Shown one piece after another: positions 49,861 through 58,966 of a stretch of 64,000 nucleotides of DNA. Location: NCBI RefSeq assembly GCF_030719215.1, contig NZ_CP120983.1, positions 5,208,001 to 5,272,000 of the forward strand, given 5' to 3'. Source of the stretch: Streptomyces sp. Alt3. Its GTDB lineage: Bacteria; Actinomycetota; Actinomycetes; Streptomycetales; Streptomycetaceae. Position 1 is the first letter of the stretch. Every line of letters starts with the position of its first letter. Position numbers and translations under genes: made by a program. The notes under the pieces are model-generated. The model was not told the DNA's origin. It saw only the letters and a program-made list of their open reading frames with translations, and ran no database searches.

Positions 49861-50811
49861 TCACTCCTTGTGGGACAGCGCGCGGACGGTACGGGACGGG
49901 CTCGGGCGGCCCAGCTGCTCGGCCATCCACACGCTTGTGGCGGTGAGTGCGCCGAGATCGACCCCGGTGTGCACACCGAGACCGTCGAGCATCCACACGA
50001 GATCCTCGGTGGCGAGATTGCCGGTGGCGCTCTTCGCGTACGGGCAGCCGCCGAGGCCGCCCGCCGAGGCGTCCACCGTCGTCACCCCGTGCTGGAGCGC
50101 GGCCAGGGTGTTGGAGAGCGCCTGGCCGTACGTGTCGTGGAAGTGCACCCCGATCGTGTCGGTGCGCACGCCAGCGTCGTTCAGCGCGGACAGCAGCTCC
50201 CGCACATGGCCCGGGGTGGCGACGCCGATCGTGTCGCCGAGGGAGAGCTCGTCGCAGCCGAGGTCCATCAGGGCCTTCGCGACCCGGACGACCTGCGCGA
50301 CGGGGACCGCGCCCTCCCACGGGTCGCCGAAGCACATCGACAGATAGCCGCGCACGTGCACCCCGGCGTCCTCGGCCCGGGCCACCACCGGCTCGAACAT
50401 CGCGAGCGACTCGTCCACCGTGCGGTTGAGGTTGCGGGCGGCGAACGTCTCGGTGGCCGAACCGAAGACGGCGATCCGGCGGGCGCCGAGCGCGAGCGCC
50501 CGGTCCAGGCCGCGCTCGTTCGGCACGAGGACGGGGAGCGCCACGTCCCCGACGTCGGCGATCTCACCGAGCATCGGGAACAGCTGCTCCGCGTCCGCCA
50601 GTTGGGGCACCCACTTCGGGTGCACGAAGCTGGTCGCCTCGATCGTGGAGAGCCCCGCCTCCGCGAGCCGGCGGACGAACTCCGCCTTCACCTCGGTCGG
50701 TACGACGGACTTCTCGTTCTGAAGTCCGTCGCGGGCGCCGACCTCATGGATGCGCACCCGGCCCGGGAGCCCCTGGGCGGGCACCGTCATGGGCAGTCCG
50801 GTGTCGGTCAC
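49861..50811 (-). CDS. Hydroxymethylglutaryl-CoA lyase
   Basis: A TIM-barrel lyase of about 316 residues splitting HMG-CoA into acetyl-CoA and acetoacetate, the last step of leucine catabolism. VRIHEVGARDGLQNEK has the catalytic Arg and metal-binding Asp. HFHDTYGQAL supplies the metal-binding His pair. GGLGGCPYAKSATGN is the flexible loop with the catalytic Cys. GTG 50811 overlaps the carboxylase stop as GTGA; ATG 50790 is an alternative start. It sits between the carboxylase alpha subunit and the acyl-CoA dehydrogenase. Confidence 0.94.
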   Translation of the reverse strand: MTDTGLPMTVPAQGLPGRVRIHEVGARDGLQNEKSVVPTEVKAEFVRRLAEAGLSTIEATSFVHPKWVPQLADAEQLFPMLGEIADVGDVALPVLVPNERGLDRALALGARRIAVFGSATETFAARNLNRTVDESLAMFEPVVARAEDAGVHVRGYLSMCFGDPWEGAVPVAQVVRVAKALMDLGCDELSLGDTIGVATPGHVRELLSALNDAGVRTDTIGVHFHDTYGQALSNTLAALQHGVTTVDASAGGLGGCPYAKSATGNLATEDLVWMLDGLGVHTGVDLGALTATSVWMAEQLGRPSPSRTVRALSHKE

Positions 50812-52856
50812 GATTCCTCCCTCGGGGCCACCACGGCCAGGATCTGGTCCATGGCGACCGTGGCGCCGGCGATGACGTCCAGTTCGGTGACCGTTCCGGC
50901 GTGCGGGGCGGAGATGACGTGCTCCATCTTCATCGCCTCGACGACCAGCAGGCTCTGCCCGGCCACGACCTCGTCCCCGACGGCCACCTTCACCACCGTG
51001 ACCGTCCCGGGCATGGGCGCGGCGAGCGTGTCCGCGCCGGACCGGCCGGCGCCACCGAGGGACGCCTGGACCGGGTCGTGGTCCTGGACGTGCCAGGTGT
51101 CGCCGTCCCGTCCGAGCCAGACCCCCTCCGGGGACGACGCCCGGCTGAACGTGTGCGTCAGGCCGTCGAGTTCGATGACGACGCGCGCCCCGGACGCCTC
51201 GACGAGCCGGGCACTCTCCGAGCCGGGCAGCGACGGCACCGGCCCGCACGCGTCCGCCCGCTCCTCCCGGTCCCCGGCGTGGCCGAACGTCAGCGAGGCC
51301 GAGCCCGCCGCGCCCTTACGCAGTCCCACGCGCACCGGGTCGTGGCCCGGCACCCGGAAGTGGTGGAAGGTCTCCGCGGGGGTGCCGCCCAGCCGCCAGC
51401 CGCTCGGCACCGAGAACGGGTCCACCCAGCCGGCCGCGGGCACGGGGGGCGGCTGCCGCAGCAGCGCCGCCACCGCGTAGACCTCCTCCGGCACCCCCTC
51501 CGGCACCAGGCCGCCCGCCTCGCGCTCCACGAGGCCGGTGTCCAGGTCGCCCGCGGCCACCGCCGGATGTGCCAGCAGCCGCCGCAGGAAGCCGGCGTTC
51601 GTCGGCACGCCAAGCACCACCGTGTCCGCGAGGGCCGCGCGCAGCCGGCGCAGCGCCGTGGGCCTGTCCGGGCCGTACGCGATGACCTTCGAGAGCATCG
51701 GGTCGTAGGTGCTCCCGACCGGCACGCCCTCGCTGAGCCCCGAGTCCGTCCGCAGCCCGCCGCCCTGCGGCTCGTGCAGGGCGAGCACCGTGCCGCCGGA
51801 CGGGAGGAAGCCGCGGGCCGGGTCCTCCGCGCAGACCCGCGCCTCGACGGCGTGCCCGGTGAGGGTGATGTCGGCCTGGGCGTACGGCAGGCGGACGCCG
51901 GAGGCGACCCGCAGCTGCCACTCGACCAGGTCGAGGCCGGTGATCAGCTCGGTGACCGGGTGCTCGACCTGGAGACGGGTGTTCATCTCCATGAACCAGT
52001 ACGAGGAGGGGTCGTCGCCCGGGACGATGAACTCGACCGTTCCCGCGCCCACATAGCCGCAGGACCGTGCCGCCTGCACGGCCGCCTCGCCCATCGCGGC
52101 CCGGGTCCGCTCGTCGAGCAGGACCGAGGGAGCCTCCTCGATGATCTTCTGGTGACGGCGCTGGAGGGAGCACTCGCGCTCGCCGAGGTGGACGACGTTG
52201 CCGTGGCCGTCGGCCAGGACCTGGATCTCGATGTGGCGCGGCCGGTCGATCCACCGCTCCACGAGGAGCGTGTCGTCACCGAACGAGGCGCGCGCCTCGC
52301 GCCGCGCCGCCGCGATCTCGTCGGCCAGCAGCGCCTCCTCGCGCACCAGCCGCATGCCCTTGCCACCACCGCCCGCCGAGGGCTTCAGCAGGACGGGCAT
52401 CCCGATCTCCCGGGCGGCCGCTCGCAGCTGGGCGTCGGTGAGCCCGCTCCCGGAGGAGCCCGGCACCACCGGGACGCCGGCCGCGGCGACGGTCTCCTTG
52501 GCGCGGATCTTGTCGCCCATCAGCGAGATCGCCGGGGCGGGCGGCCCGATGAAGACCAGCCCCGCCTCCGCGCAGGCCTGCGCGAAGCCCGCGTTCTCCG
52601 CGAGGAAGCCGTAGCCCGGGTGGACCGCCTCGGCGCCCGTGCGGCGGGCGGCGTCCAGCAGCCGCTCCACCGACAGATAGCTCTCCGAGGCGGGCGCGGG
52701 CCCGATGCGTACCGCCGTGTCCGCCTCCCGGACGTGCCGGGCGTCCGCGTCGGCGTCGCTGAAGACGGCCACCGACCGCACGCCGAGCTCGCGCAGTGTC
52801 CGGATGACCCGGACCGCGATCTCGCCACGGTTGGCGACCAGAACTGTGCTGAACAT
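50808..52856 (-). CDS. Biotin-dependent acyl-CoA carboxylase alpha subunit (probably methylcrotonoyl-CoA)
   Basis: A 682-residue protein with a biotin carboxylase domain and a biotinyl carrier domain. The carboxylase domain (1-450) has VLVANRGEIAVRVIRT, the ATP-grasp GGGGKGMRLV and MNTRLQVEHPVTE. The carrier domain at the C-terminus has VVEAMKMEHVISAP with the biotinylated Lys. The length matches methylcrotonoyl-CoA carboxylase alpha subunits. ATG 52856 begins the first strand. The operon partner at 52870 is the carboxyltransferase, and the lyase follows, so the methylcrotonoyl-CoA substrate is inferred from context. Confidence 0.93.
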   Translation of the reverse strand: MFSTVLVANRGEIAVRVIRTLRELGVRSVAVFSDADADARHVREADTAVRIGPAPASESYLSVERLLDAARRTGAEAVHPGYGFLAENAGFAQACAEAGLVFIGPPAPAISLMGDKIRAKETVAAAGVPVVPGSSGSGLTDAQLRAAAREIGMPVLLKPSAGGGGKGMRLVREEALLADEIAAARREARASFGDDTLLVERWIDRPRHIEIQVLADGHGNVVHLGERECSLQRRHQKIIEEAPSVLLDERTRAAMGEAAVQAARSCGYVGAGTVEFIVPGDDPSSYWFMEMNTRLQVEHPVTELITGLDLVEWQLRVASGVRLPYAQADITLTGHAVEARVCAEDPARGFLPSGGTVLALHEPQGGGLRTDSGLSEGVPVGSTYDPMLSKVIAYGPDRPTALRRLRAALADTVVLGVPTNAGFLRRLLAHPAVAAGDLDTGLVEREAGGLVPEGVPEEVYAVAALLRQPPPVPAAGWVDPFSVPSGWRLGGTPAETFHHFRVPGHDPVRVGLRKGAAGSASLTFGHAGDREERADACGPVPSLPGSESARLVEASGARVVIELDGLTHTFSRASSPEGVWLGRDGDTWHVQDHDPVQASLGGAGRSGADTLAAPMPGTVTVVKVAVGDEVVAGQSLLVVEAMKMEHVISAPHAGTVTELDVIAGATVAMDQILAVVAPREES

Positions 52857-52869
52857 GGAAGTCCTCACA

Positions 52870-54486
52870 TCACATCCGGAAGACGCCGAACTGGGGGTCG
52901 CCCAGCGGGGCGTTGGCACACGCGGTCAGAGCGAGTCCCAGCACCTGCCGGGTCTCCGTCGGGTCGATCACACCGTCGTCCCAGAGCCGGGCGGTGGCGT
53001 AGTAGGCGTTGCCCTGCTGCTCGTACTGCGCGCGGACCGGATCCTTGAAGGCCTCCTCGTCCTCGGCCGGCCACTCCTCGCCGCGGCCCTCGATCTGGTC
53101 CCGCTTGACGGTGGCCAGCACGGACGCCGCCTGCTCGCCGCCCATCACCGAGATCTTGGCGTTCGGCCACATCCACAGGAACCGCGGTGAATAGGCCCGG
53201 CCGCACATGGAGTAGTTCCCCGCGCCGTACGACCCGCCGACGACGACCGTCAGCTTCGGTACCCGCGTGCACGCCACGGCCGTCACCATCTTGGCGCCGT
53301 GCTTGGCGATGCCCCCGGCCTCGTAGTCCCGGCCGACCATGAAGCCGGAGATGTTCTGGAGGAACACCAGCGGGATGCCGCGCTGGTCGCACAGCTCGAT
53401 GAAGTGGGCGCCCTTCTGGGCGGACTCCGAGAACAGGATCCCGTTGTTGGCGACGATGCCGACGGGGTGCCCGTGGATGCGGGCGAAGCCGGTGATCAGC
53501 GTCTGGCCGTACTCCGCCTTGAACTCGGCGAAGCGTGAGCCGTCCACCACCCGGGCGATGACCTCCCGCACGTCGTAGGGCGTACGCGAGTCGACGGGCA
53601 CCGCGCCGTACAGCCCGGCCGGGTCGGCCTTCGGCTCCTCGGCGGGCTCCACCGACCAGGGGAGGGGGCCCCGCTCCGGGAGGGTCGCGACGATGTTCCG
53701 TACGATCCGCAGCGCGTGCGCGTCGTCCTCGGCCAGATGGTCGGTGACCCCGGAAGTACGGGAGTGCACCTCGCCACCGCCGAGCTCCTCCGCCGTCACC
53801 ACCTCACCGGTGGCCGCCTTCACGAGCGGCGGGCCGCCCAGGAAGATCGTGCCCTGGTTCCGGACGATGACCGCCTCGTCGCTCATGGCCGGGACGTACG
53901 CCCCGCCCGCCGTGCAGGAGCCGAGCACTGCCGCGATCTGCGGGACGCCGGCACCGGACATGCGGGCCTGGTTGTAGAAGATCCGGCCGAAGTGCTCCCG
54001 GTCGGGGAACACCTCGTCCTGCATCGGGAGGAACGCGCCTCCCGAGTCGACGAGGTAGAGGCACGGCAGCCGGTTCTCCAGGGCCACCTCCTGGGCGCGC
54101 AGGTGCTTCTTCACCGTCATCGGGTAGTACGTGCCGCCCTTGACGGTCGCGTCATTGGCGACGATCACGCACTCGCGGCCGCTGACCCGGCCGATCCCGG
54201 CGATCACGCCGGCCGCCGGCGCCGCGCCGCCGTACAGCCCCTCGGCCGCGAGAGGCGCCAGCTCCAGGAAGGGCGAACCAGGGTCGAGCAGCGTGTCCAC
54301 CCGCTCCCGGGGCAGCAGCTTGCCGCGTGCCACATGCCGGGCGCGGGCCTTCTCACCCCCGCCGAGCCGTGCCGTGGCGAGCCGCGTGCGCAGCTCCTCG
54401 GCGAGCGCGTGATGCGCCGCCTCGTTGGCCTGCCAGGCCTCCGAGGCGGGATCTGCCGCGCTCACCAGGACCGGTGCCTGCTGCAT
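52870..54486 (-). CDS. Acyl-CoA carboxyltransferase beta subunit (probably methylcrotonoyl-CoA)
   Basis: A 538-residue crotonase-fold carboxyltransferase. RGKLLPRERVDTLLDPGSPF and YLVDSGGAFLPMQDEVFPD open the N-terminal half. VLGSCTAGGAYVPAMSDE forms an oxyanion-type site. NISGFMVGRDYEAGGIAKHGAK and GGSYGAGNYSMCGRAYSPRF are landmarks of the methylcrotonoyl-CoA rather than propionyl-CoA branch. ATG 54486 is the start. It is the promoter-proximal gene, 110 bases from the divergent TetR gene and its paired operator. Confidence 0.94.
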   Translation of the reverse strand: MQQAPVLVSAADPASEAWQANEAAHHALAEELRTRLATARLGGGEKARARHVARGKLLPRERVDTLLDPGSPFLELAPLAAEGLYGGAAPAAGVIAGIGRVSGRECVIVANDATVKGGTYYPMTVKKHLRAQEVALENRLPCLYLVDSGGAFLPMQDEVFPDREHFGRIFYNQARMSGAGVPQIAAVLGSCTAGGAYVPAMSDEAVIVRNQGTIFLGGPPLVKAATGEVVTAEELGGGEVHSRTSGVTDHLAEDDAHALRIVRNIVATLPERGPLPWSVEPAEEPKADPAGLYGAVPVDSRTPYDVREVIARVVDGSRFAEFKAEYGQTLITGFARIHGHPVGIVANNGILFSESAQKGAHFIELCDQRGIPLVFLQNISGFMVGRDYEAGGIAKHGAKMVTAVACTRVPKLTVVVGGSYGAGNYSMCGRAYSPRFLWMWPNAKISVMGGEQAASVLATVKRDQIEGRGEEWPAEDEEAFKDPVRAQYEQQGNAYYATARLWDDGVIDPTETRQVLGLALTACANAPLGDPQFGVFRM

Positions 54487-54528
54487 CCTGTCGAGCCCCC
54501 TTGCCCGTACCGCAGTAGTCCGATGGGA

Positions 54529-54544
54529 GTTAGTGAACGTTAAC
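54529..54544. promoter_or_regulatory. Putative TetR operator, site 1
   Basis: GTTAGTGAACGTTAAC, a 16-bp imperfect palindrome in the divergent promoter. It aligns with site 2 read on the other strand at 13 of 16 bases. Confidence 0.78.
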
Positions 54545-54557
54545 GAACGCAGCTCAG

Positions 54558-54573
54558 GTTAACGAGCGCTAAC
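54558..54573. promoter_or_regulatory. Putative TetR operator, site 2
   Basis: GTTAACGAGCGCTAAC, or GTTAGCGCTCGTTAAC on the minus strand. It lies 29 bases centre to centre from site 1 and 24 bases before the TetR start codon, well placed to repress both directions. Confidence 0.78.
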
Positions 54574-54596
54574 CCGCCTGTCTAGAATGAATCCTC

Positions 54597-55211
54597 ATGA
54601 GCACCCATGCCGCCGCCCGTGTCGCGGCTCCCACCCGCCGCGAGCAGATCCTCAGGGAGGCCGCCCGCCTCTTCGCCGAGCGCGGCTTCCACGGTGTCGG
54701 GGTCGACGAGATAGGGGCCGCGGTGGGGATCAGCGGCCCCGGCCTCTACCGCCACTTCCCCGGCAAGGACGCGATGCTCGCCGAACTGCTCGTCGGCATC
54801 AGCGAGCGCCTGCTGGCAGGCGGCAGGCTGCGTGTCACCGAGGACGGCGCCTCCCGCGGCGGTTCCCCGGACGCCCTCCTGGACGCCCTCATCGAGGGCC
54901 ACATCGACTTCGCACTGGACGACCGCCCCCTGATCACCCTCCACGACCGCGAGCTGGACCGTCTGCGCGACACGGACCGCAAACGCGTGCGCCAGCTCCA
55001 GCGGCAGTACGTGGAGGTCTGGGTCGACGTCGTACGCGCCCTCTACCCGGCCCTCGCGGAGAACCAGGCCAGGGTCACCGTCCACGCGGTGTTCGGCCTG
55101 CTGAACTCCACCCCCCACCTGACCCGCCCCGAGGCCCTCCCGGACCGCACGGCCACGGCCGCCCTGCTGCACCGCCTCGCGCGCGGCGCCTTCGAGGCGG
55201 CGGGTTCGTAG
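54597..55211 (+). CDS. TetR-family repressor of the leucine-catabolism operon
   Basis: A 204-residue TetR regulator. The helix-turn-helix at about residues 15-60 reads REQILREAARLFAERGFHGVGVDEIGAAVGISGPGLYRHF. The C-terminal domain is the usual all-helical ligand pocket. ATG 54597 is the start. It is divergent from the methylcrotonoyl-CoA carboxylase genes, and the 110-base gap has two matching palindromes. By analogy with leucine-catabolism repressors in other bacteria the effector may be an acyl-CoA intermediate; this is inferred. Confidence 0.92.
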   Translation: MSTHAAARVAAPTRREQILREAARLFAERGFHGVGVDEIGAAVGISGPGLYRHFPGKDAMLAELLVGISERLLAGGRLRVTEDGASRGGSPDALLDALIEGHIDFALDDRPLITLHDRELDRLRDTDRKRVRQLQRQYVEVWVDVVRALYPALAENQARVTVHAVFGLLNSTPHLTRPEALPDRTATAALLHRLARGAFEAAGS

Positions 55212-55300
55212 CACCCGCGCGGGACCCGTACGGGCGCACTCGGGATCCCGCCGGTCGAGACACCGGGCACACACCGCGTACCCGACGGCACAATGGGTGC

Positions 55301-56089
55301 ATGCCGATACCCAGCCGCGCCGCCCTCGTCGAGCACCTCGTCCGCACCCGTATCGCGGGCGACGTCGCCACCCCCCGCGACAACAACCTCTCCCACTACC
55401 GCCAGCTCGCCAACGGCAACCGCCATTTCTGGCTGGGGCTGGAGCTCGGTGACCGCTGGACGGACGAGCAGGACGTGCTGGCCGTGATGGCCGAGAGATG
55501 CGGGGTCAACGACGACCCGGAGCACCGGCAGGGGCAGGACACCATCGACCCGGAACTGACGGTCGACGCCCTCGACCGGATGGCGGCCCGGCTGCGCAAG
55601 GCGGCCGCGGACGGGGAGCGGGTGCTGCTCGCGACCGGTCACCCCGGCGGGCTGCTCGACGTGCACCGGCAGACCGCGAACGCCCTGCGGGAGGCCGGAT
55701 GCGAGATCGTACGGATCCCGGGCGGCCTGATGGCGGACGAGGGCATGGTCTTCCAGTTCGCCGACGTCGCCGTGCTGGAGCGCGGCGCGACCCTCTGGCA
55801 CACGCACTCGCCGGTGCCGATGGCCGCCATCCTCGACGGCCTGGAGCGCGAGGGCCGGCCGCGGCCCGACCTGGTCGTGGCCGACCACGGCTGGGCCGGA
55901 TGCGCCGGGCAGCGCGGGATCGACTCGATCGGCTACGCGGACTGCAACGACCCCGCACTCTTCCTGGGGGAGGCGGAGGGCACCCTCCAGGTCACGGTGC
56001 CCCTGGACGACCATGTCGCCGACCCGCGCTACTACGACCCGATGACCGACTACCTGCTGGACGCGGCCGGGCTGCTCCCCTCCGTCTAA
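55301..56089 (+). CDS. Conserved phosphatase-family protein
   Basis: A 262-residue cytoplasmic protein (PIPSRAALVEHLVRTRIAGDVATPRDNNLSHY at the start) with conserved-looking segments LLATGHPGGLLDVHRQ, GGLMADEG, DLVVADHGWAGCAGQRGID and a final CNDPALFLGEAEG. Streptomyces relatives are commonly annotated as phosphatase, but I see no standard catalytic motif, so the reaction is uncertain. ATG 55301 was chosen because it starts the first conserved block; the upstream frame is antisense to the TetR reading. It lies 89 bases after the TetR gene in the same direction. Confidence 0.7.
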   Translation: MPIPSRAALVEHLVRTRIAGDVATPRDNNLSHYRQLANGNRHFWLGLELGDRWTDEQDVLAVMAERCGVNDDPEHRQGQDTIDPELTVDALDRMAARLRKAAADGERVLLATGHPGGLLDVHRQTANALREAGCEIVRIPGGLMADEGMVFQFADVAVLERGATLWHTHSPVPMAAILDGLEREGRPRPDLVVADHGWAGCAGQRGIDSIGYADCNDPALFLGEAEGTLQVTVPLDDHVADPRYYDPMTDYLLDAAGLLPSV

Positions 56090-56147
56090 CGGGAGTGACG
56101 CCGGTTCGTGACCCGCGCGCCTCACCGCGGTCGTCGCCCCCGCCCCC

Positions 56148-57116
56148 TCACGGCGAGGCGCGGGGGCGGTTCTCCTCGCGCCAGTCCCGGGGCGAGACGC
56201 CGTAGGCCTTCTTGAACACCTTGCTGAAGTGAGTCGCGTCCACGAAGCCCCAGCTCCGTCCGACCGCCGCTATGGTCCGGGCCCTTCCCGCGGGGCCGGC
56301 CAGCTCCCGCTTGCACTCCTCGAGGCGGTGCGAGCGGATCCAGTCTCCGAGGGCGATACCCGACCGGGCCAGCACCGTGTAGAGGTGACGTACCGAGATG
56401 TCGTGCGCGGCGGCGATCCGTGCGGCGGACAGGTCCCTGTCGGCCAGGTGCGCGCGCATGTACCGCTTGATCCGCAGGCCCAGCGTGGCCTCCAGCGGCG
56501 CCCTGGCCAGGTCCTGGCTCCCGAGCTGGGTCGCCACGACGGCACGGACGAGTTCGATGCTGGGTTCCGCGACCGCGTCCGCGTACGAACCGCTGTGCAG
56601 CTCTTCGCTGACGACCAGCTGGGAGAAGTACGTGGAGGCGAGGCCCGCCAGCGGATTGCCGGAGCCGAGGGTGACCGCGGTGACGTCCCGGAGTGCCCGC
56701 TCGGGAAGCGCGAGCGCCGCGCGGGGAAACCGGATGAAGTGATGGTGCACCCCCTCGTCGAAGAGGAGCGTGTAGGGCGTGACCGTGTCGTAGAGGGCGA
56801 AGTCCCCGGGCCTCAGCAGAGCCTGGCGGCCGTTCTGCGCCACCAGACTGGTGCCTGACACCTGCAGGCCGAGGAAGACGGCCGGCTCCTCGTCCTCCCG
56901 TGCCAGGCGCGGGGTCCGCCTGATGGTCATCGAGGTCGCTCGCGCCGAGCAGATCCCCAGGGGGCCCGCAGTGTCCAGCCCGATGTGAACCGCGAGGTCC
57001 TCGGGCGACAGGTGATGATCGATGTCGATCCGCACCAGGGATTCCCACACCGCGTGCCGGATCACCTCTTCACGGTCCCGCGCCGGGATGTCCGAGGTGT
57101 CCAGGACCGAGCTCAC
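56148..57116 (-). CDS. AraC-family transcriptional regulator
   Basis: A 322-residue regulator. Residues about 30-200 form an AraC-type ligand-binding (cupin-like) domain, with GDFALYDTVTPYTLLF and HHFIRFPR. The C-terminal AraC/XylS helix-turn-helix pair lies at about 220-318: LSAARIAAAHDISVRHLYTVLARSG and VGRSWGFVDATHFSKVFKKAYG. The layout resembles the NphR/AraC_binding_2 group. GTG 57116 is the start. The P450 gene lies upstream on the same strand, 500 bases away, with a terminator between. Regulation of the P450 is possible but unproven. Confidence 0.9.
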   Translation of the reverse strand: MSSVLDTSDIPARDREEVIRHAVWESLVRIDIDHHLSPEDLAVHIGLDTAGPLGICSARATSMTIRRTPRLAREDEEPAVFLGLQVSGTSLVAQNGRQALLRPGDFALYDTVTPYTLLFDEGVHHHFIRFPRAALALPERALRDVTAVTLGSGNPLAGLASTYFSQLVVSEELHSGSYADAVAEPSIELVRAVVATQLGSQDLARAPLEATLGLRIKRYMRAHLADRDLSAARIAAAHDISVRHLYTVLARSGIALGDWIRSHRLEECKRELAGPAGRARTIAAVGRSWGFVDATHFSKVFKKAYGVSPRDWREENRPRASP

Positions 57117-57168
57117 CGGAAAAGCCTTCGCCGGTGCGGGGCGCGAGATCCCCCGGATCCGTACGCCA

Positions 57169-57211
57169 CGTCAGGTCCGCACGGTCCGTCAGGTCCGCAC
57201 GGTCCGTCAGG
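57169..57211. repeat. 18-bp tandem repeat, 2.4 copies
   Basis: CGTCAGGTCCGCACGGTC is present exactly at 57169-57186 and 57187-57204, followed by a partial copy CGTCAGG. It lies 53 bases upstream of the AraC-type gene. Confidence 0.85.
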
Positions 57212-57530
57212 AAACCCTCTGGCCCGTTCCTCCATGATCCACCCCTAGACACGCATGACCCGGGCAACAGGATGGCAGTGTTCCGCTACCCCGCGCAACG
57301 CTGTGGAGGGATCCCCGGCCTCCGCGCGCCGTCCTCGGCCAGGGGCGCTCGGACGACGGCCGGTGGGGTGACCGCCCCCGAACTCGCGCTGCTGACAAAG
57401 TTTTGCGCACGACCGACACAGTGCGCACCCCCTCTCCGCCCTAAGGTCTGTCGGGCAAGCCGCGACCGGACCGGAGGGGTCCGGACCGCGGCGCTCGTGG
57501 CTGATCCCGGCGGGGGCGGGGTTCGGCCCA

Positions 57531-57581
57531 CGATGCGGCTGCGCTCCACCGGTCACGGGGGTGTGGAGCGCAGCCGCATCG
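57531..57581 (-). terminator. Terminator after the P450 gene
   Basis: A perfect 19-bp inverted repeat (CGATGCGGCTGCGCTCCAC and its complement) with a 13-base loop, 36 bases past the P450 stop. No T run is present. Confidence 0.85.
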
Positions 57582-57617
57582 AGCACCACCCGGTCACGCC
57601 GCGGGATGACGCGACGG

Positions 57618-58850
57618 TCAGTCCCGTCGCGGACGCAGGCGCACTGGGAGAGCCCGGTGCCCGTTGCTGATCAGCGAAGCCACCGGCCCCATGTCCCCCT
57701 CCCCGGGGGCGATCGCGGCGTCGGGGAAGCGGTCGAAGAAGGCTTCCAGCGCGATCTCGGCCTCCATCCTGGCCAGTGCCGCGCCCAGGCAGAAGTGGAT
57801 CCCGTGGCCGAAGGCGAGGTGTTCCTTCGTGATCCGGGTGACGTCGAAGGCGTGCGGGTCCCGGTGCCAGCCGGGGTGGCGGTTGGCCGCGGCGTAGGAG
57901 GCGAGGATCGCCTCGCCCTTCGCGATGGTCCGTCCGTCGGGCAGCGCGATGTCGGTCACGGCGAACCGCAGGGGGAGGTGCTTCACCGGCGGCGAGTGAC
58001 GCAGCGTCTCCTCCACGACGTCCGTCCACGACGCGCGGCCCGCACGGACGTGGGCCAGCTGGTCCGGGTCGGTGAGCAGGTGCGTCACGGCCTGGTCGAT
58101 CAGATTGACGGTCGTCTCGTAACCGGCGTTGATCATCAGGAGGAGAGTGTCGCGCAACTCCTCCTCGGCCAGCCCCTGCCCGTCGGCGTTCTCCTCGCCC
58201 AGGGCGATCAGCACGGACGCCATGTCCTCACCGGGGGCGGCCCGCTTGGCGGCGATGAGCGCGTCGAGCATGGCGTACAGCTGCTCGGCGTTGGACGCGG
58301 CCTCCTCGGGGGTCAGGGTGGTGGAGAACACGTCGTTGACCAGGGAGCGGAACTCGGTGGCCCGGTCGTCGGGGACGCCCAGGAGCCGGCCGATGACCGC
58401 TATGGGCAGCGGATACGCCAACCGGTCGCGCAGATCGGCGACTTCACCGGCGGGGGTGGCCTCCAGGGCGTCCAGGAGCTGTTCCACGATGCCTTCGACG
58501 GTCGGCCTCATGGCCGCGACGCGCCGGGCGCTGAACGCGGGCGCGACGGTGCGCCGCAGACGGCGGTGGTCGCCCCCGTAGGCGGTGAACATGTTCGTCG
58601 CGGCGACCCACAGGGCCAGCGGCCAGGTCCGGACGGCCTCGTCGAAGCCGGGCCAGTGCCGGCGTCCGTCCTTGGACACCTCAGGGCTGGTCAGCAGTTG
58701 CTTGAGCAGAACCGGGTCGCTCACCGACCACGCCTCCACCCCGAGGATGTCGATGCGTGCGGCGGGACCCTGGGCGCGTAAGAGCTCGTGCTCGGCGTCC
58801 GCGTCACGGGCGGCCGGGTCGAGGACGATGGGGGCGGGATGCTGGGGCAC
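57618..58850 (-). CDS. Cytochrome P450
   Basis: A 410-residue bacterial class I P450, a soluble monooxygenase. LLMINAGYETTVNLI is the oxygen-binding I-helix (AGxET). EETLRHSPP is the ExxR K-helix. HLAFGHGIHFCLGAALAR is the haem-binding loop with the axial Cys. DRLAYPLPIAVIGRLLGVPD is the usual helix E/F landmark. GTG 58850 is the start; no ATG precedes the first conserved residues. No ferredoxin is encoded next to it. The substrate is unknown. Confidence 0.94.
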   Translation of the reverse strand: MPQHPAPIVLDPAARDADAEHELLRAQGPAARIDILGVEAWSVSDPVLLKQLLTSPEVSKDGRRHWPGFDEAVRTWPLALWVAATNMFTAYGGDHRRLRRTVAPAFSARRVAAMRPTVEGIVEQLLDALEATPAGEVADLRDRLAYPLPIAVIGRLLGVPDDRATEFRSLVNDVFSTTLTPEEAASNAEQLYAMLDALIAAKRAAPGEDMASVLIALGEENADGQGLAEEELRDTLLLMINAGYETTVNLIDQAVTHLLTDPDQLAHVRAGRASWTDVVEETLRHSPPVKHLPLRFAVTDIALPDGRTIAKGEAILASYAAANRHPGWHRDPHAFDVTRITKEHLAFGHGIHFCLGAALARMEAEIALEAFFDRFPDAAIAPGEGDMGPVASLISNGHRALPVRLRPRRD

Positions 58851-58966
58851 GAACGGTTCTCCTCGGTAGGGAAAGAGATCGCCACGGTTCTACCCCTCGC
58901 GGCGAGCGCGGACCCCGCCTCCCGCAGCACCCTCACATTCCCGCGCGTGTCCGCCCCGCGCCCGGA

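Larger units (their letters stand above)
57117..57617. other. Intergenic region between the AraC regulator and P450
   Basis: These 501 bases contain an 18-bp tandem repeat close to the AraC gene and a strong hairpin close to the P450 stop. The rest shows no gene. Open frames crossing it are low-complexity. Confidence 0.5.
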
